64,000 nt of DNA from Roseomonas sp. KE2513 (GCF_016107305.1 NZ_RCVR01000017.1:1-64000); one strand, 5' to 3'. Counted from the stretch's first letter, positions 23,578 to 32,380 are shown. The notes: generated from the letters alone by a model not told the origin. Made by a program: numbers and translations.

Positions 23578-24825
23578 TCAGCCCGCGCGAACCAGCACGT
23601 GGCGCTTGCGGCCGGCGGAGAGCTTCGCCGCACCGTCGCGCAGATCGTCCGACGTGACCTCCCGCGCGATGTCGGACACCACCTCGTCGTTCAGCCGCAG
23701 GCCCGACTGGCCGACCAGCCGCCGCGCCTCGCCCTTGCTGGCCGCCAGCCCAGCCGCGACCGCGAGGTCGAGCAGCCCCGCCGGAAGCTGCGCCGTGATG
23801 GAGGGAAGCGTCTCCGCGGCCATCCCCTGCTCGAAAGTCGCCCGCGCCGTGCCGGCCGCTTCCTCGGCCGCCGCGCGCCCGTGCAGCAGCGCGGTCGCCT
23901 CGGTCGCCAGCACCTTCTTTGCCTCGTTCACCTCCGCGCCGTGGAGCGCCGCCAGCCGCGCGCACTCCTCCGCCGGCAACTCGGTGAAGAGGAGCAGGAA
24001 GCGCCCGACATCGGCGTCCTCGGTGTTCCGCCAGAACTGCCAGTAGTCGTACGGGGAGAGCTTGTCCGCGTTCAGCCAGACGGCGCCCGAGGCCGTCTTG
24101 CCCATCTTCGTGCCCGATGCGGTGGTCAGCAGCGGCGTCGTCAGCCCGAAGGCGCTGGCGCTCTCCATCCGGCGCACGAGGTCGGCGCCCATGATGATGT
24201 TGCCCCACTGGTCCGAGCCGCCCATCTGCAGCGCGATGCCGTGGCGGCGGTATAATTCCAGGAAGTCGTAGCCCTGGAGGAGCATGTAGTTGAACTCGAG
24301 GAAGCTGAAGGCCTGCTCTCGCTCCAGCCGCAGCCGCACGCTGTCCATCGAGAGCATGCGATTGACGCTGAAGTGCCGTCCGACCTCGCGCAGGAAGGGA
24401 ATGTAGCGCAGCTCGTCCAGCCAGGCGGCGTTGTCGAGCATGATGGCATCGGTCGGGCCGCTGCCGAATTGCAGGAAGGGCTCGAAGGCGCGCCGAATGC
24501 CGGCCTTGTTGGTCTCGATCTGCTCGTCTGTCAGCAGCGGCCGCGCCTCGTCGCGGAAGGAGGGATCGCCCACCTTGCTCGTGCCGCCGCCCATCAGCAC
24601 CACCGGCTTGTTGCCCGTGCGCTGGAGCAGCCGCAGCAGCATGATCTGCATGAGGCTGCCGACATGCAGGCTGTCCGCCGTGCAGTCGAAGCCGATATAG
24701 CCGGGCAGCACCCCCTCGGCCATGCGGGCGACCAGCCCGGCCTCGTCCGTCACCTGGTGGATATAGCCGCGCTCGCGCGCGAGCCGGAGGAACTCGTTGG
24801 TGGCCTGGGTCGGGGTATCGGACAT
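23578..24825 (-). CDS. tyrS: Tyrosyl-tRNA synthetase
   Basis: 415 aa from ATG 24825. Charges tRNA-Tyr in the cytoplasm. The HIGH motif appears as HVGS ([11 protein letters not shown]), KMSKS as KMGKT ([10 protein letters not shown]), and the tyrosine-binding [11 protein letters not shown] is complete. A C-terminal S4 RNA-binding domain (from about residue 345) is present. Essential housekeeping gene, divergent from anmK with a 52-nt gap. Confidence 0.97.
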   Translation of the reverse strand: MSDTPTQATNEFLRLARERGYIHQVTDEAGLVARMAEGVLPGYIGFDCTADSLHVGSLMQIMLLRLLQRTGNKPVVLMGGGTSKVGDPSFRDEARPLLTDEQIETNKAGIRRAFEPFLQFGSGPTDAIMLDNAAWLDELRYIPFLREVGRHFSVNRMLSMDSVRLRLEREQAFSFLEFNYMLLQGYDFLELYRRHGIALQMGGSDQWGNIIMGADLVRRMESASAFGLTTPLLTTASGTKMGKTASGAVWLNADKLSPYDYWQFWRNTEDADVGRFLLLFTELPAEECARLAALHGAEVNEAKKVLATEATALLHGRAAAEEAAGTARATFEQGMAAETLPSITAQLPAGLLDLAVAAGLAASKGEARRLVGQSGLRLNDEVVSDIAREVTSDDLRDGAAKLSAGRKRHVLVRAG

Positions 24826-24877
24826 CGCGGCGTCAATCGGACCTTGCAAAGCGCCCCGCGCCTAGCACACTGCCCGA

Positions 24878-25987
24878 ATGCTGCGAACCATCGGGTTGAT
24901 GAGCGGAACCTCGCTGGACGGGGTGGACGCCGCCTATGTCGAGACGGACGGCGAGAGGATCGGCCGCTTCGGCCGCAGCCTGACCATCCCTTACCCGCCC
25001 GCCCTGCGCCGGGACCTCCGCGCCCTGCTCGACGCGGCCCCGGCCCTGCATGCCGAGGGGCGGCTGGCCGGCCATCCCGCGCTGCTGGATTGCGCGGAGC
25101 GGCTGACCGAACGGCACGCCGAGGCCGTCATCGCCCTCGGCACGGGCGCCGACCTGATCGGCTTCCACGGACAGACCATCCTCCACCGCCCGGCCGCCCA
25201 TCCCGGGCAGCGCGGCCATACCTGGCAGATCGGCGACCCTGGCCTGCTCGCACGGCGGACGGGAATCGAGGTGGTTCACGACTTCCGCTCGGCCGATGTG
25301 GCGGCTGGCGGGCAGGGGGCGCCGCTCGTGCCCGTCTTCCACCGGGTGCTGGCGGAGGCGCTGCCCAAGCCCGTGGCCATCCTCAACCTCGGGGGCGTAG
25401 CCAACGTCACCTGGATCGGGCGGGACGGAGGGCTGATCGCCTTCGACACCGGCCCGGCCAATGGCCCGCTGGACGACTGGGTTCGCCGCTCCATCGGCCA
25501 GGACTACGACCGGGACGGCCTTCTGGCCGGGGCGGGCGAGCCGGACGAGGCCGTGCTGGGCCGGCTGATAGCCCACCCCTACCTCGCTGCGCCGCCGCCC
25601 AAGTCGCTCGACAGGCTGGATTTCGATGGGGCGCTCCGAGCGTCGGGGGCAGGGGACCTCTCCCCGGCCGATGGAGCAGCAACCCTCGCGGCCTTTTGCG
25701 CGGTCTGCGTCGGCGCCGCGGCCCGCCATTTTCCGGAACCGCCGCTGCAATGGCTCGTCGCTGGAGGTGGCCGGCGGAACCCGGCCCTCATGCGCACCCT
25801 CTCCGGTGTGCTGGATGCGCCGGTCCGGCCCGTGGAGATCGCCGGCTGGGACGGTGACGCGCTGGAGGCCCAGGCCTTCGGCGTCCTGGCCGCCCGCGTT
25901 GCCCGGGACCTGCCGCTGACCTTCCCGGGAACGACCGGCGTGCCCCATCCGATGACCGGCGGCCGGCGGGTTCCTGCCCTCGCCTGA
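24878..25987 (+). CDS. anmK: Anhydro-N-acetylmuramic acid kinase
   Basis: 369 aa, normal size. Converts 1,6-anhydro-N-acetylmuramate to MurNAc-6-phosphate in cell-wall recycling. Visible: the ATP loop GLMSGTSLDGVDAAY, GFHGQTILHRP, NLGGVANVTWI, FDTGPANGPLDD and VAGGGRRNPALM. It fits with the lytic transglycosylase at 20327 that makes anhydro sugars. Ends at a strong hairpin shared with the convergent hydrolase gene. Confidence 0.95.
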   Translation: MLRTIGLMSGTSLDGVDAAYVETDGERIGRFGRSLTIPYPPALRRDLRALLDAAPALHAEGRLAGHPALLDCAERLTERHAEAVIALGTGADLIGFHGQTILHRPAAHPGQRGHTWQIGDPGLLARRTGIEVVHDFRSADVAAGGQGAPLVPVFHRVLAEALPKPVAILNLGGVANVTWIGRDGGLIAFDTGPANGPLDDWVRRSIGQDYDRDGLLAGAGEPDEAVLGRLIAHPYLAAPPPKSLDRLDFDGALRASGAGDLSPADGAATLAAFCAVCVGAAARHFPEPPLQWLVAGGGRRNPALMRTLSGVLDAPVRPVEIAGWDGDALEAQAFGVLAARVARDLPLTFPGTTGVPHPMTGGRRVPALA

Positions 25988-25995
25988 AACGCGAA

Positions 25996-26025
25996 GGGGG
26001 CGGCGCACTGAGATGCGCCGCCCCC
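25996..26025. terminator. Bidirectional hairpin between anmK and the alpha/beta hydrolase
   Basis: Perfect 12-bp stem GGGGGCGGCGCA/TGCGCCGCCCCC with a 6-nt loop, in the 65-nt gap between convergent genes. No long T-run on either strand, but the stem is very stable. Confidence 0.7.
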
Positions 26026-26052
26026 TCGATCATGGTCCGAAAACGTAGGTGC

Positions 26053-26724
26053 TCAGTCGGCCGCCATCGACATCCGTGCCCGGTTGAGCACGGTCATCAC
26101 GTGGTCCTGGGTCGCGTCGGCCACCCGCACCGTCTGCTCGGGCGTGAAGACGTGGGTCGCGCCCTCCATCACCCGGTAGTCGATCTTGATGCCCTTCTGG
26201 GTGTTCAGCTTGTCCACCAGCTTCCGCACCGAGGGCTCCGGCACCAGCTCGTCCGCCTCTCCGTGCAGGATGAGGCCGGAGCAGGGGCAGGGGGCCAGGA
26301 AGCCGAAATCGTAGTGGCTGGCGGGCGCCGCAATGGACACGAAGCCGCCCATCTCCGGCCGGCGCATCAGCACCTGCATGCCGACATAGGCGCCGAAGGA
26401 GTAGCCGGCCACCCACAGCATGGAGGCCGCCGGGTTCACTGCCTGGAGGAAGTCGAGCGCCGCCGTCCCGTCCGAGATCTCGCCGATGCCGCCGTCGTAG
26501 CGGCCCTGGCTCTTGCCGACACCGCGGAAATTAAAGCGCAGGGTTGAGAAACCCATGCCGCAGAAGCGCTCATAGAGGGCATGTACGACGCGATTGTTCA
26601 TCGTCCCACCATGCAGCGGGTGGGGGTGCAGGATGAGGGCGGTGGGCGCATTGGGCTGCTTGGCGTGGTGGTAGCGACCCTCGAGCCGGCCGTCAGGACC
26701 AGCGAACATGACCTCGGGCATCAT
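26053..26724 (-). CDS. Alpha/beta hydrolase (dienelactone hydrolase-like)
   Basis: 223 aa from ATG 26724; adjacent GTG (26727) and ATG (26721) codons are alternatives. Motifs: LILHPHPLHGGTMNNRVV near residue 30, FNFRGVGKSQG near residue 66, nucleophile elbow GYSFGAY near residue 107, acidic HGEADELVP near residue 173 and a late His in GATHVF. This arrangement is common in a conserved proteobacterial hydrolase family with unknown substrate. Divergent from the iscR-like gene across a 433-nt gap. Confidence 0.85.
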   Translation of the reverse strand: MMPEVMFAGPDGRLEGRYHHAKQPNAPTALILHPHPLHGGTMNNRVVHALYERFCGMGFSTLRFNFRGVGKSQGRYDGGIGEISDGTAALDFLQAVNPAASMLWVAGYSFGAYVGMQVLMRRPEMGGFVSIAAPASHYDFGFLAPCPCSGLILHGEADELVPEPSVRKLVDKLNTQKGIKIDYRVMEGATHVFTPEQTVRVADATQDHVMTVLNRARMSMAAD

Positions 26725-27157
26725 CACCTTCCGCCCCTCGCGGGGCGTTCATCTGGGGTGGGCCGGCCTCTTACGAGGAACCGCCCCACCAGTTTCTTCA
26801 TCACCGGCACCCCAGCCCGCCCCGCGGCGGCTCCCGGCCAGAAAGGGTTCAGCCCGCGCCCCAGAAGGGGCAGCCGGACGAACCCGGTCCTTCGGATGGA
26901 ATCGACCTCGAAACGTTCCGTTCGACTGGGCCGACCCCATCCGGAGGGGTGGCCAGGGGCGACGGGGGCGCTTCCGAACCTGATTCCGGGGGTGCCATGT
27001 GTTCCGCGCGGCCTTCCGGTACGCGGCACAGGCGCAATATAGGCATCGCCCGACGGGATTCATAACCAAAACATGGCATGGCCTCATGAATCAGTGCGCA
27101 TGGCTGCCGCCCGCACCGGTCCTGCCCCCGCCACAACGGCGGGGCTGCGGGGCTGAG
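26725..27157. other. 433-nt intergenic region upstream of the Rrf2/IscR-like gene
   Basis: No convincing gene: the ORFs here lack coding-like residue use and ribosome sites. The left half (26728-26990) is GC-rich with minor stems. The right part becomes AT-richer and holds a perfect inverted repeat GATTCAT-N22-ATGAATC (27057-27063 and 27086-27092). Each arm contains a GANTC (CcrM) methylation site. This is the likely control region for the iscR/cysteine desulfurase operon; no classical IscR box is recognisable. Confidence 0.45.
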
Positions 27158-27616
27158 ATGCGGCTTTCCACCCGTGGTCGCTATGCCGTGATGGCACTGA
27201 CCGAGATGGCGCGGCGCGGCCCGGGTGGGGCCAAGGAGGCGCCGATGACGCTTGCGGAGATCGCGCAGGCGCAGATGCTCTCGGTCGCCTATCTTGAGCA
27301 GCTCTTCGGACGACTCCGGCGAGCGGGGCTGGTCCGCTCGGCCCGTGGCCCCGGTGGCGGCTACCGGCTGGGCCGGCCGGCCGTTGCCATCACCATCGCC
27401 GAGATCGTCGAGGCGGTGGACGACACCATCGCCAGCGGGCCTGAGGGGGCGGACATGCCGGACATGCCGTCCGACCAGCGCGACCTCTGGCGCGAGCTGG
27501 GGGAGCAGGTCCGCCTCTTCCTCTCCGCCATCTCGTTGCAGGACGTGGTGGACGGCCGGACCATGGGCCGCGCCGTGCCGGTGCCCGGCGGGGCGGCGCT
27601 CTCCGGGGAGGAATGA
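27158..27616 (+). CDS. Rrf2/IscR-family regulator without Fe-S ligands
   Basis: 152 aa. The N-terminal winged helix is a full Rrf2 domain: MRLSTRGRYAVMALTEMA, a recognition region MLSVAYLEQLFGRLRRAGLVRS and GPGGGYRLGRP in the wing. Where IscR holds three Cys (near residues 92-104) this protein reads DDTIASGPEGADMPDMP. The whole protein has no Cys and no His, so a classical 2Fe-2S cluster cannot form. Its stop overlaps the first cysteine desulfurase by 4 nt (ATGA). It probably binds its own promoter in apo form as a constitutive or differently gated regulator (inference). Confidence 0.87.
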   Translation: MRLSTRGRYAVMALTEMARRGPGGAKEAPMTLAEIAQAQMLSVAYLEQLFGRLRRAGLVRSARGPGGGYRLGRPAVAITIAEIVEAVDDTIASGPEGADMPDMPSDQRDLWRELGEQVRLFLSAISLQDVVDGRTMGRAVPVPGGAALSGEE

Positions 27617-28722
27617 TGCCCCTCTACCTCGACGCCAACGCGACGGAGCCGCTGCGCCCCGAGGCGCGGGAGGCGGCCCTGGCGGCGATGGAACTGGTGG
27701 GCAATCCCTCCTCCGTCCATGCGGAGGGCCGCGCCGCACGGCGGGTGCTGGAGGAGGCGCGCGCCCGCGTCGCCGCCCGCTTCGGGGGCGCGGCGCGGGA
27801 CGTGGTCTTCACCTCCGGCGGCACGGAGGCGAACGCGCTCGCCATCGCCTCGCTCCGCCGGGGCCGGCGCGTCCTGGCGGGCGCGACCGAGCACCCGGCC
27901 GTGCTCCGCGCCTCGGATGGCGCCGGGGTTCTCCCCGTGCTGCCCAACGGCACACTCGACCTCGCCGCGCTCGACCGGGCGCTAGGGGAGGGCGGCCCGG
28001 CGCTCGTCTGCCTCATGGTGGCGAACAACGAGACAGGGGTGATCCACCCGGTCGTGGAGGCCGCTGCCCTCTGCCGCCGCCACGGTGCCTTGCTGCACCT
28101 CGACGCCGTTCAGGCAGCGGGCCGGATCCCGCTGGCCTTCTCCGGGAGCGGGGCGGAGAGCATGGCCGTTTCCGGCCATAAGCTCGGCGGGCCCAAGGGC
28201 GCGGGGGCGCTGCTGCTCCGCCCGGGGCTCGACCTCCAGCCGCTCATCGCCGGCGGCGGGCAGGAACGAGGGCGGCGTGGTGGCACGGAGGCACTGCCCG
28301 CCATCGCCGGCCTGGGCGCCGCGGCCATGGCGGCCGAGCCGGCGACCGCCCTTCGGCTGGCCGCGCTGCGCGATGGGATCGAGGCGGCGCTTGGCCTGCC
28401 GGTCGCGGGGGAGGGGGCGGCGCGCCTGCCCAACACGACCTGCCTCGTCCTCCCCGGCATTACGGCGGAGACCGCCGTCATTGCCCTCGACCTCGAAGGC
28501 GTCCGAGTCTCCGCCGGCGCCGCTTGCTCCTCGGGCAAGGTCTCGCGCAGCCCGGTGCTCACGGCCATGGGGCTGGGGGAGGGGGCGGGGCAGGCCATCC
28601 GCGTCTCCCTTCCATGGAATGCGCCCGACGACGCCCCGGCGCGCTTCGCCGCCGCCTGCAGAGCCGTGCTGGAGCGGCTTCGGGGGAGAGTGCCGAACGG
28701 CGCGCTCCGGGCGGTGGGCTGA
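27613..28722 (+). CDS. Cysteine desulfurase (NifS/IscS class), first copy
   Basis: PLP aminotransferase class V fold, 369 aa. Motifs: YLDANATEPL at the start, SGGTEANALAI, HLDAVQAAGRIP, the PLP Lys in VSGHKLGGPKG (about residue 193), and the catalytic Cys in SAGAACSSGKVSRSPVL (about residue 305). It removes sulfur from cysteine to form a persulfide. Two in-frame ATGs (27613, 27616) both overlap the Rrf2 stop. It differs enough from the next gene (short loop SSGKV instead of SSASIEPSYVL) that the two likely have different partners. Confidence 0.9.
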   Translation: MMPLYLDANATEPLRPEAREAALAAMELVGNPSSVHAEGRAARRVLEEARARVAARFGGAARDVVFTSGGTEANALAIASLRRGRRVLAGATEHPAVLRASDGAGVLPVLPNGTLDLAALDRALGEGGPALVCLMVANNETGVIHPVVEAAALCRRHGALLHLDAVQAAGRIPLAFSGSGAESMAVSGHKLGGPKGAGALLLRPGLDLQPLIAGGGQERGRRGGTEALPAIAGLGAAAMAAEPATALRLAALRDGIEAALGLPVAGEGAARLPNTTCLVLPGITAETAVIALDLEGVRVSAGAACSSGKVSRSPVLTAMGLGEGAGQAIRVSLPWNAPDDAPARFAAACRAVLERLRGRVPNGALRAVG

Positions 28723-28774
28723 TCCGCGCCCGCCGGGCCTCGTCCCCGCCCGCCCAATCGCCCATCTTGGTGCC

Positions 28775-29959
28775 ATGAGGGAAGCCGCGAACCGCCCCGC
28801 CTATCTCGACAACCACGCGACCACGCCGGCTGATCCGCGCGTGATCGCCGCGATGCGCCCCTGGTGGGAGACGAATTTCGCCAATCCGGCGAGCATCGAG
28901 CACGCGCTCGGCCGCGAGGCCGAGGCGGCGGTCGAGGAGGCCCGCGCCCAAATCGCGGCCCTCATCGGGGCGGAGGCGCGGGAGGTCGTCCTCACCTCCG
29001 GCGCGACGGAGTCGAACAACCTTGCCATCAAGGGCGCGGCCCGCTTCGCCGCCTCCCAGGGGGCGGAGCGCCGCCGGATCGTCACGGTAGCGACCGAGCA
29101 CAAATGCGTTCTCGAGAGCGTCAGCGACCTCGCGGCGGAGGGCTTCGAGCCCTTGGTGCTGCCGGTGCGCCCCGACGGGCTGCTGGATCCGGAGGCCCTA
29201 CGGGAGGCCCTCTCGGTCCCTACGCTGCTTGTCAGCGTCATGGCCGTGAACAATGAGACGGGTGTCGTTCAGGACATCGCCGCCCTTGCGGAAATCGCCC
29301 ATGCGGCGGGCGCGCTCTTCCACACGGATGCCGCCCAGGCGGCCGGGCGCATCCCGCTCGATGTGGGCGGCAGGGGGATCGACCTCCTCTCCCTCTCCGC
29401 CCACAAGATCTACGGACCCAAGGGAATCGGCGCCCTCTATGTCCGTCGGCGGCCGCGGGTGCGCCTCGCGCCGCTCCTCTCCGGTGGCGGGCAGGAGCGG
29501 GGGCTGCGTTCCGGCACCCTCCCGGCGCCCCTCGCCGTCGGTTTCGGGGAGGCGGCGCGCATCGCGCGGCTGGAGATGGCGCTCGACGAGGGTCGCATCG
29601 CCGGCCAGCGGGACCGCTTCCTTGCGGCGATGGAGGCGGGCATCCCGGGCCTGCGCGTGAACGGCTCGCGCACGAGCCGCGTGGCCGGGAACCTCAATCT
29701 TACCCTGCCCGGCGGGGTGGATGCCCAGGCGGTGATGGCGGCGGCACCGGGCGTCTGCGTCTCCACCGGCAGTGCCTGCTCCTCGGCGAGCATCGAGCCT
29801 TCCTACGTCCTGCGCGCCCTCGGCCTGCCGGAGTCGGAGGCACGCGCGACCTTGCGGATCGGCATTGGCCGCTTTACCTCGCCCGCCGAGGTGGACCGGG
29901 CGGCAGCCGAGCTGTCGCGGGCCTGGAACGGGGTGCGGCAGCGCGCGGCGGCGGAATGA
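28775..29959 (+). CDS. iscS: Cysteine desulfurase (IscS-like), second copy
   Basis: 394 aa from the ATG at 28775; a longer frame upstream is the shadow of the first desulfurase. It has YLDNHATTPADPRV, TSGATESNNLAIKGAA, FHTDAAQAAGRI, the PLP Lys in LSAHKIYGPKG and the catalytic Cys loop STGSACSSASIEPSYVLRALG, which is the group I IscS signature. Sulfur donor for Fe-S clusters, thiolated tRNA (MnmA is in the same operon) and cofactors. No iscU, iscA, hscA or sufBCD gene is in the operon, so scaffold genes must be elsewhere. Confidence 0.93.
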   Translation: MREAANRPAYLDNHATTPADPRVIAAMRPWWETNFANPASIEHALGREAEAAVEEARAQIAALIGAEAREVVLTSGATESNNLAIKGAARFAASQGAERRRIVTVATEHKCVLESVSDLAAEGFEPLVLPVRPDGLLDPEALREALSVPTLLVSVMAVNNETGVVQDIAALAEIAHAAGALFHTDAAQAAGRIPLDVGGRGIDLLSLSAHKIYGPKGIGALYVRRRPRVRLAPLLSGGGQERGLRSGTLPAPLAVGFGEAARIARLEMALDEGRIAGQRDRFLAAMEAGIPGLRVNGSRTSRVAGNLNLTLPGGVDAQAVMAAAPGVCVSTGSACSSASIEPSYVLRALGLPESEARATLRIGIGRFTSPAEVDRAAAELSRAWNGVRQRAAAE

Positions 29960-29994
29960 GCGCCCCGGGCCGCCGCACCGGTTAGGAGAGAGCG

Positions 29995-30321
29995 ATGCCC
30001 AAGATGACCTTCGTCGAGCGTGACGGAACGCGCCGCGAGGTGGAGGCCCCGCTCGGGCTCTCGGTGCTCGAGATCGCGCACAAGCACAACGTGGACATCG
30101 AGGGCGCCTGCGAGGGCAGCCTCGCCTGCTCCACCTGCCACGTCATCGTGGACGCGGACTGGTTCAACAAGCTGGAGAGCCCGACCGAGGATGAGGAGGA
30201 CATGCTCGACCTCGCCTTCGACCTGCAGGAGACGAGCCGGCTGGGCTGCCAGCTCATCATGACGCAGAAGCTGGACGGGCTGGTGGTGAAGCTGCCCGCC
30301 GGCAGCCGCAACGCGGGATGA
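29995..30321 (+). CDS. fdx: 2Fe-2S ferredoxin (ISC/adrenodoxin type)
   Basis: 108 aa. The cluster ligands are Cys39, Cys45, Cys48 and Cys85 in the ISC ferredoxin spacing C-x5-C-x2-C-x36-C ([10 protein letters not shown], then RLGCQL). The acidic segment TEDEEDMLD after the cluster loop is the partner-binding region of this class. It supplies electrons for cluster assembly. GGAGAG precedes the ATG; the stop overlaps tenA by 4 nt. Confidence 0.94.
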   Translation: MPKMTFVERDGTRREVEAPLGLSVLEIAHKHNVDIEGACEGSLACSTCHVIVDADWFNKLESPTEDEEDMLDLAFDLQETSRLGCQLIMTQKLDGLVVKLPAGSRNAG

Positions 30322-31007
30322 CGCCTCCCGCGCCCTACGGCCGCGAGGGCGGGCTGTTCCGCGCCCTGCGCTCGGGTGCCGCGCGGGAATGGGATGCCTA
30401 TTGCTGGCACCCCTTCGTGCAGGGCCTGGCCGAGGGCACGCTGCCGCTGGCCGCCTTCCGGCGCTACCTCGTGCAGGACTATCTCTTCCTTGTGCAGTTC
30501 GCCCGCGCCCAGGCCCTGGCGATCGTGAAGGGCGAGAGCCTGGAGGCGATGCGGGCCAAGGGCGCGGTCGTGCAGGCCATCCTCGACGAAACGAAGCTGC
30601 ACCTCGTCTACTGCCGCGAATGGGGCATCGACGAGGCGGCGGTGCTGGCCGAGCCGGAGGCGCCGGAGACGGTCGGCTACACCCGCTGGGTGATGGACCA
30701 GGGCTTCCGGGGCGATATCCTCGACCTTGAGGTCGCGTTGGCCCCCTGCACGGTGGGCTATGGCGAGGTGGCCCAGCGCATTGAGGCGCACCCCGGCCGC
30801 CGCCGCGAGGGGAACCCTTACGAGAACTGGATCGTCCAGTACGCCAGTCCCGACTACCAGGCGGTGGCGCGCGGCGCGGCCGAGCGGCTGGACGCGCTGG
30901 GCGAGACGCATGGCGGGGCAGCGCGGATCGCTTCGCTGACGCGGGTCTTTGCCGAGGCATCGCGCCTGGAGGCTGATTTCTGGCAGATGGGGCTGAACGC
31001 GGCATGA
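30318..31007 (+). CDS. tenA: TenA/thiaminase II family protein
   Basis: 229-aa all-helical protein. Family residues: [29 protein letters not shown] near the N terminus, the nucleophile Cys in [11 protein letters not shown] (about residue 143) and the helix [15 protein letters not shown] with its Glu. TenA hydrolyses aminopyrimidines in thiamine salvage. No TPP riboswitch is visible ahead of it and other thi genes are absent. Its position between fdx and mnmA, with ATGA overlaps on both sides, ties it to the sulfur operon. Confidence 0.9.
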   Translation: MTPPAPYGREGGLFRALRSGAAREWDAYCWHPFVQGLAEGTLPLAAFRRYLVQDYLFLVQFARAQALAIVKGESLEAMRAKGAVVQAILDETKLHLVYCREWGIDEAAVLAEPEAPETVGYTRWVMDQGFRGDILDLEVALAPCTVGYGEVAQRIEAHPGRRREGNPYENWIVQYASPDYQAVARGAAERLDALGETHGGAARIASLTRVFAEASRLEADFWQMGLNAA

Positions 31008-31042
31008 GGATCCTCGTCGTCCTTGGGGAGGCGAAGCTGTGA
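31004..31042 (+). CDS. 12-codon coupling mini-ORF between tenA and mnmA
   Basis: ATG at 31004 overlaps the tenA stop (ATGA), and its TGA (31040-31042) overlaps the mnmA GTG start (GTGA). The peptide is [12 protein letters not shown]. Its first six codons mimic the start of mnmA (ATGAGGATCCTCGTCGTC against GTGAGAATCCTCGTCGCC), as if a 35-nt piece had been duplicated. GGGGAG inside it (31025-31030) is the mnmA ribosome site. It may carry ribosomes across to mnmA; the peptide itself may have no role. Confidence 0.5.
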   Translation: MRILVVLGEAKL

Positions 31043-32151
31043 GAATCCTCGTCGCCATGTCCGGCGGCGTGGACAGCAGCGTCGTCGCCGGTCTGCTGGC
31101 GGAGGCGCAGCACGAGGTCATTGGCGCCACGCTCCAGCTCTACGACCACGGCGCGGCGGTCCAGAAGAAGGGCGCCTGTTGCGCGGGCCAGGACATCCAC
31201 GATGCGCGCGACGTGGCCGATCGCCTGGGCATTCCCCACTATGTGCTGGACCGCGAGAGCCGCTTCCGGGCCGCGGTGATCGAAGATTTCGCGGGCAGCT
31301 ACGCGCGCGGCGAGACGCCTATCCCCTGCGTCCGCTGCAACCAGACAGTAAAGTTCCAGGACCTGGTGGCCCTCGCGCGCGACCTCGGCTGCGAGGCGCT
31401 GGCGACCGGCCATTACGCCCGCCGCATCGACGGGGCAGCGGGTCCGGAGCTGCACCGCGCGGCCGATCCCGCGCGCGACCAGTCCTACTTCCTCTTCGCC
31501 ACCACGCGCGAACAACTCGCCTTCGCCCGCTTCCCCCTCGGCGACATGCCGGACAAGGCGGCGGTGCGGCGGGAGGCGGTGCGGCTCGGCCTCGCCGTCG
31601 CGGAGAAGCCGGACAGCCAGGACATCTGCTTCGTCCCCGAGGGCCGCTACCACGACCTCGTCACCAAGCTGCGTCCGGAGGCGGCGGAGAGCGGGGAGAT
31701 CGTGGACGAGGCAGGGCGCGTGCTCGGCCGCCACGCGGGACTCGCCCGCTACACCGTGGGTCAGGCGCGCGGCCTCGGTCTGCCCGGCGCCGCCGGCCTC
31801 CGGGTCGCCGCCCTCGATGCCGCCCGCGGCCGTGTGGTCGTCGCGCCCGCCGCCGCCATTCCCGTGCCCGAGGTGCCCGTCGGCGAGGTGAATTGGTTCA
31901 TCGACCCGCCCGCCACACCCTTTGCGGCCACGGCCAAGTTCCGTGCACGGGAGGTGCCGCAGCCCGTCACGGCTGCATGGAACGCCGAGGGTGGCACCCT
32001 CGTCGTGCGGCCCGAGCAACCCGTCATCTCCGCACCCGGCCAGGGCTGCGTCCTCTATGACGGGGATCGCGTGCTCGGCGGCGGCTTCATCCGCGCATCC
32101 CGGCGCGCAACGGCACCGGATCCGGTTGACAGTTCGGCGCCGGCGGCATAG
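31039..32151 (+). CDS. mnmA: tRNA-uridine 2-sulfurtransferase
   Basis: 370 aa, GTG start. Thiolates U34 of tRNA-Lys, Glu and Gln using persulfide sulfur that starts at IscS. The PP-loop [13 protein letters not shown] opens the protein. The catalytic Cys pair is in [12 protein letters not shown] (about residue 103) and [12 protein letters not shown] (about residue 199), and the ATGHYAR motif is intact. The C-terminal barrel has [12 protein letters not shown]. Same operon as the desulfurases. Its final codons and stop contain the promoter for the downstream tRNA-Met. Confidence 0.95.
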   Translation: MRILVAMSGGVDSSVVAGLLAEAQHEVIGATLQLYDHGAAVQKKGACCAGQDIHDARDVADRLGIPHYVLDRESRFRAAVIEDFAGSYARGETPIPCVRCNQTVKFQDLVALARDLGCEALATGHYARRIDGAAGPELHRAADPARDQSYFLFATTREQLAFARFPLGDMPDKAAVRREAVRLGLAVAEKPDSQDICFVPEGRYHDLVTKLRPEAAESGEIVDEAGRVLGRHAGLARYTVGQARGLGLPGAAGLRVAALDAARGRVVVAPAAAIPVPEVPVGEVNWFIDPPATPFAATAKFRAREVPQPVTAAWNAEGGTLVVRPEQPVISAPGQGCVLYDGDRVLGGGFIRASRRATAPDPVDSSAPAA

Positions 32152-32154
32152 TTC
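32126..32154 (+). promoter_or_regulatory. Promoter of tRNA-Met embedded in the mnmA 3' end
   Basis: Consensus TTGACA (32126-32131), 17-nt spacer, TAGTTC (32149-32154). The -35 lies in mnmA codons and the TAG stop of mnmA forms the first half of the -10. About 26 nt before the tRNA. Confidence 0.65.
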
Positions 32155-32180
32155 CGCGACCCCGGCAGGTGGCACGCTCT

Positions 32181-32257
32181 GGCGGGGTAGCTCAGCTGGT
32201 TAGAGCACGGCACTCATAATGCCGGGGTCACCGGTTCAAGTCCGGTTCCCGCTACCA
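32181..32257 (+). tRNA. tRNA-Met (CAT), probably elongator
   Basis: 77 nt with encoded CCA. Acceptor GGCGGGG/TCCCGCT (two G-U pairs), D-arm GCTCAGCTGGTTAGAGC, anticodon loop CTCATAA, T-arm GGTTCAAGTCC. Lacks the initiator's C1-A72 mismatch pattern. Ile2 (lysidine-modified CAT) cannot be fully excluded, but the body resembles alphaproteobacterial elongator Met. Confidence 0.93.
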
Positions 32258-32380
32258 TTCGGCTTCGCCACCTGCCGGCTTCCTACACCGCGCATCCGTG
32301 AAGGGTGAAAGAACGGTGTAAGCTTGGCCATGTAGACCCCTCCCAAAGCCGCGATCTGATGCGGCGAGGAGGCCTGCCTC

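Noticed and set aside
26749-27087. 112-aa minus-strand ORF in the gap before the IscR-like gene
   Set aside because: Residue use is unlike a protein (Arg, Pro and Gly runs), no ribosome site, and it runs through the AT-richer putative control region.
28085-28774. 230-codon N-terminal extension of the second cysteine desulfurase
   Set aside because: It is the shifted reading of the first desulfurase gene; the YLDNHATT start of the fold follows the ATG at 28775.
30250-30317. TPP riboswitch upstream of tenA
   Set aside because: tenA overlaps the fdx stop by 4 nt, so there is no leader and no thi-box.
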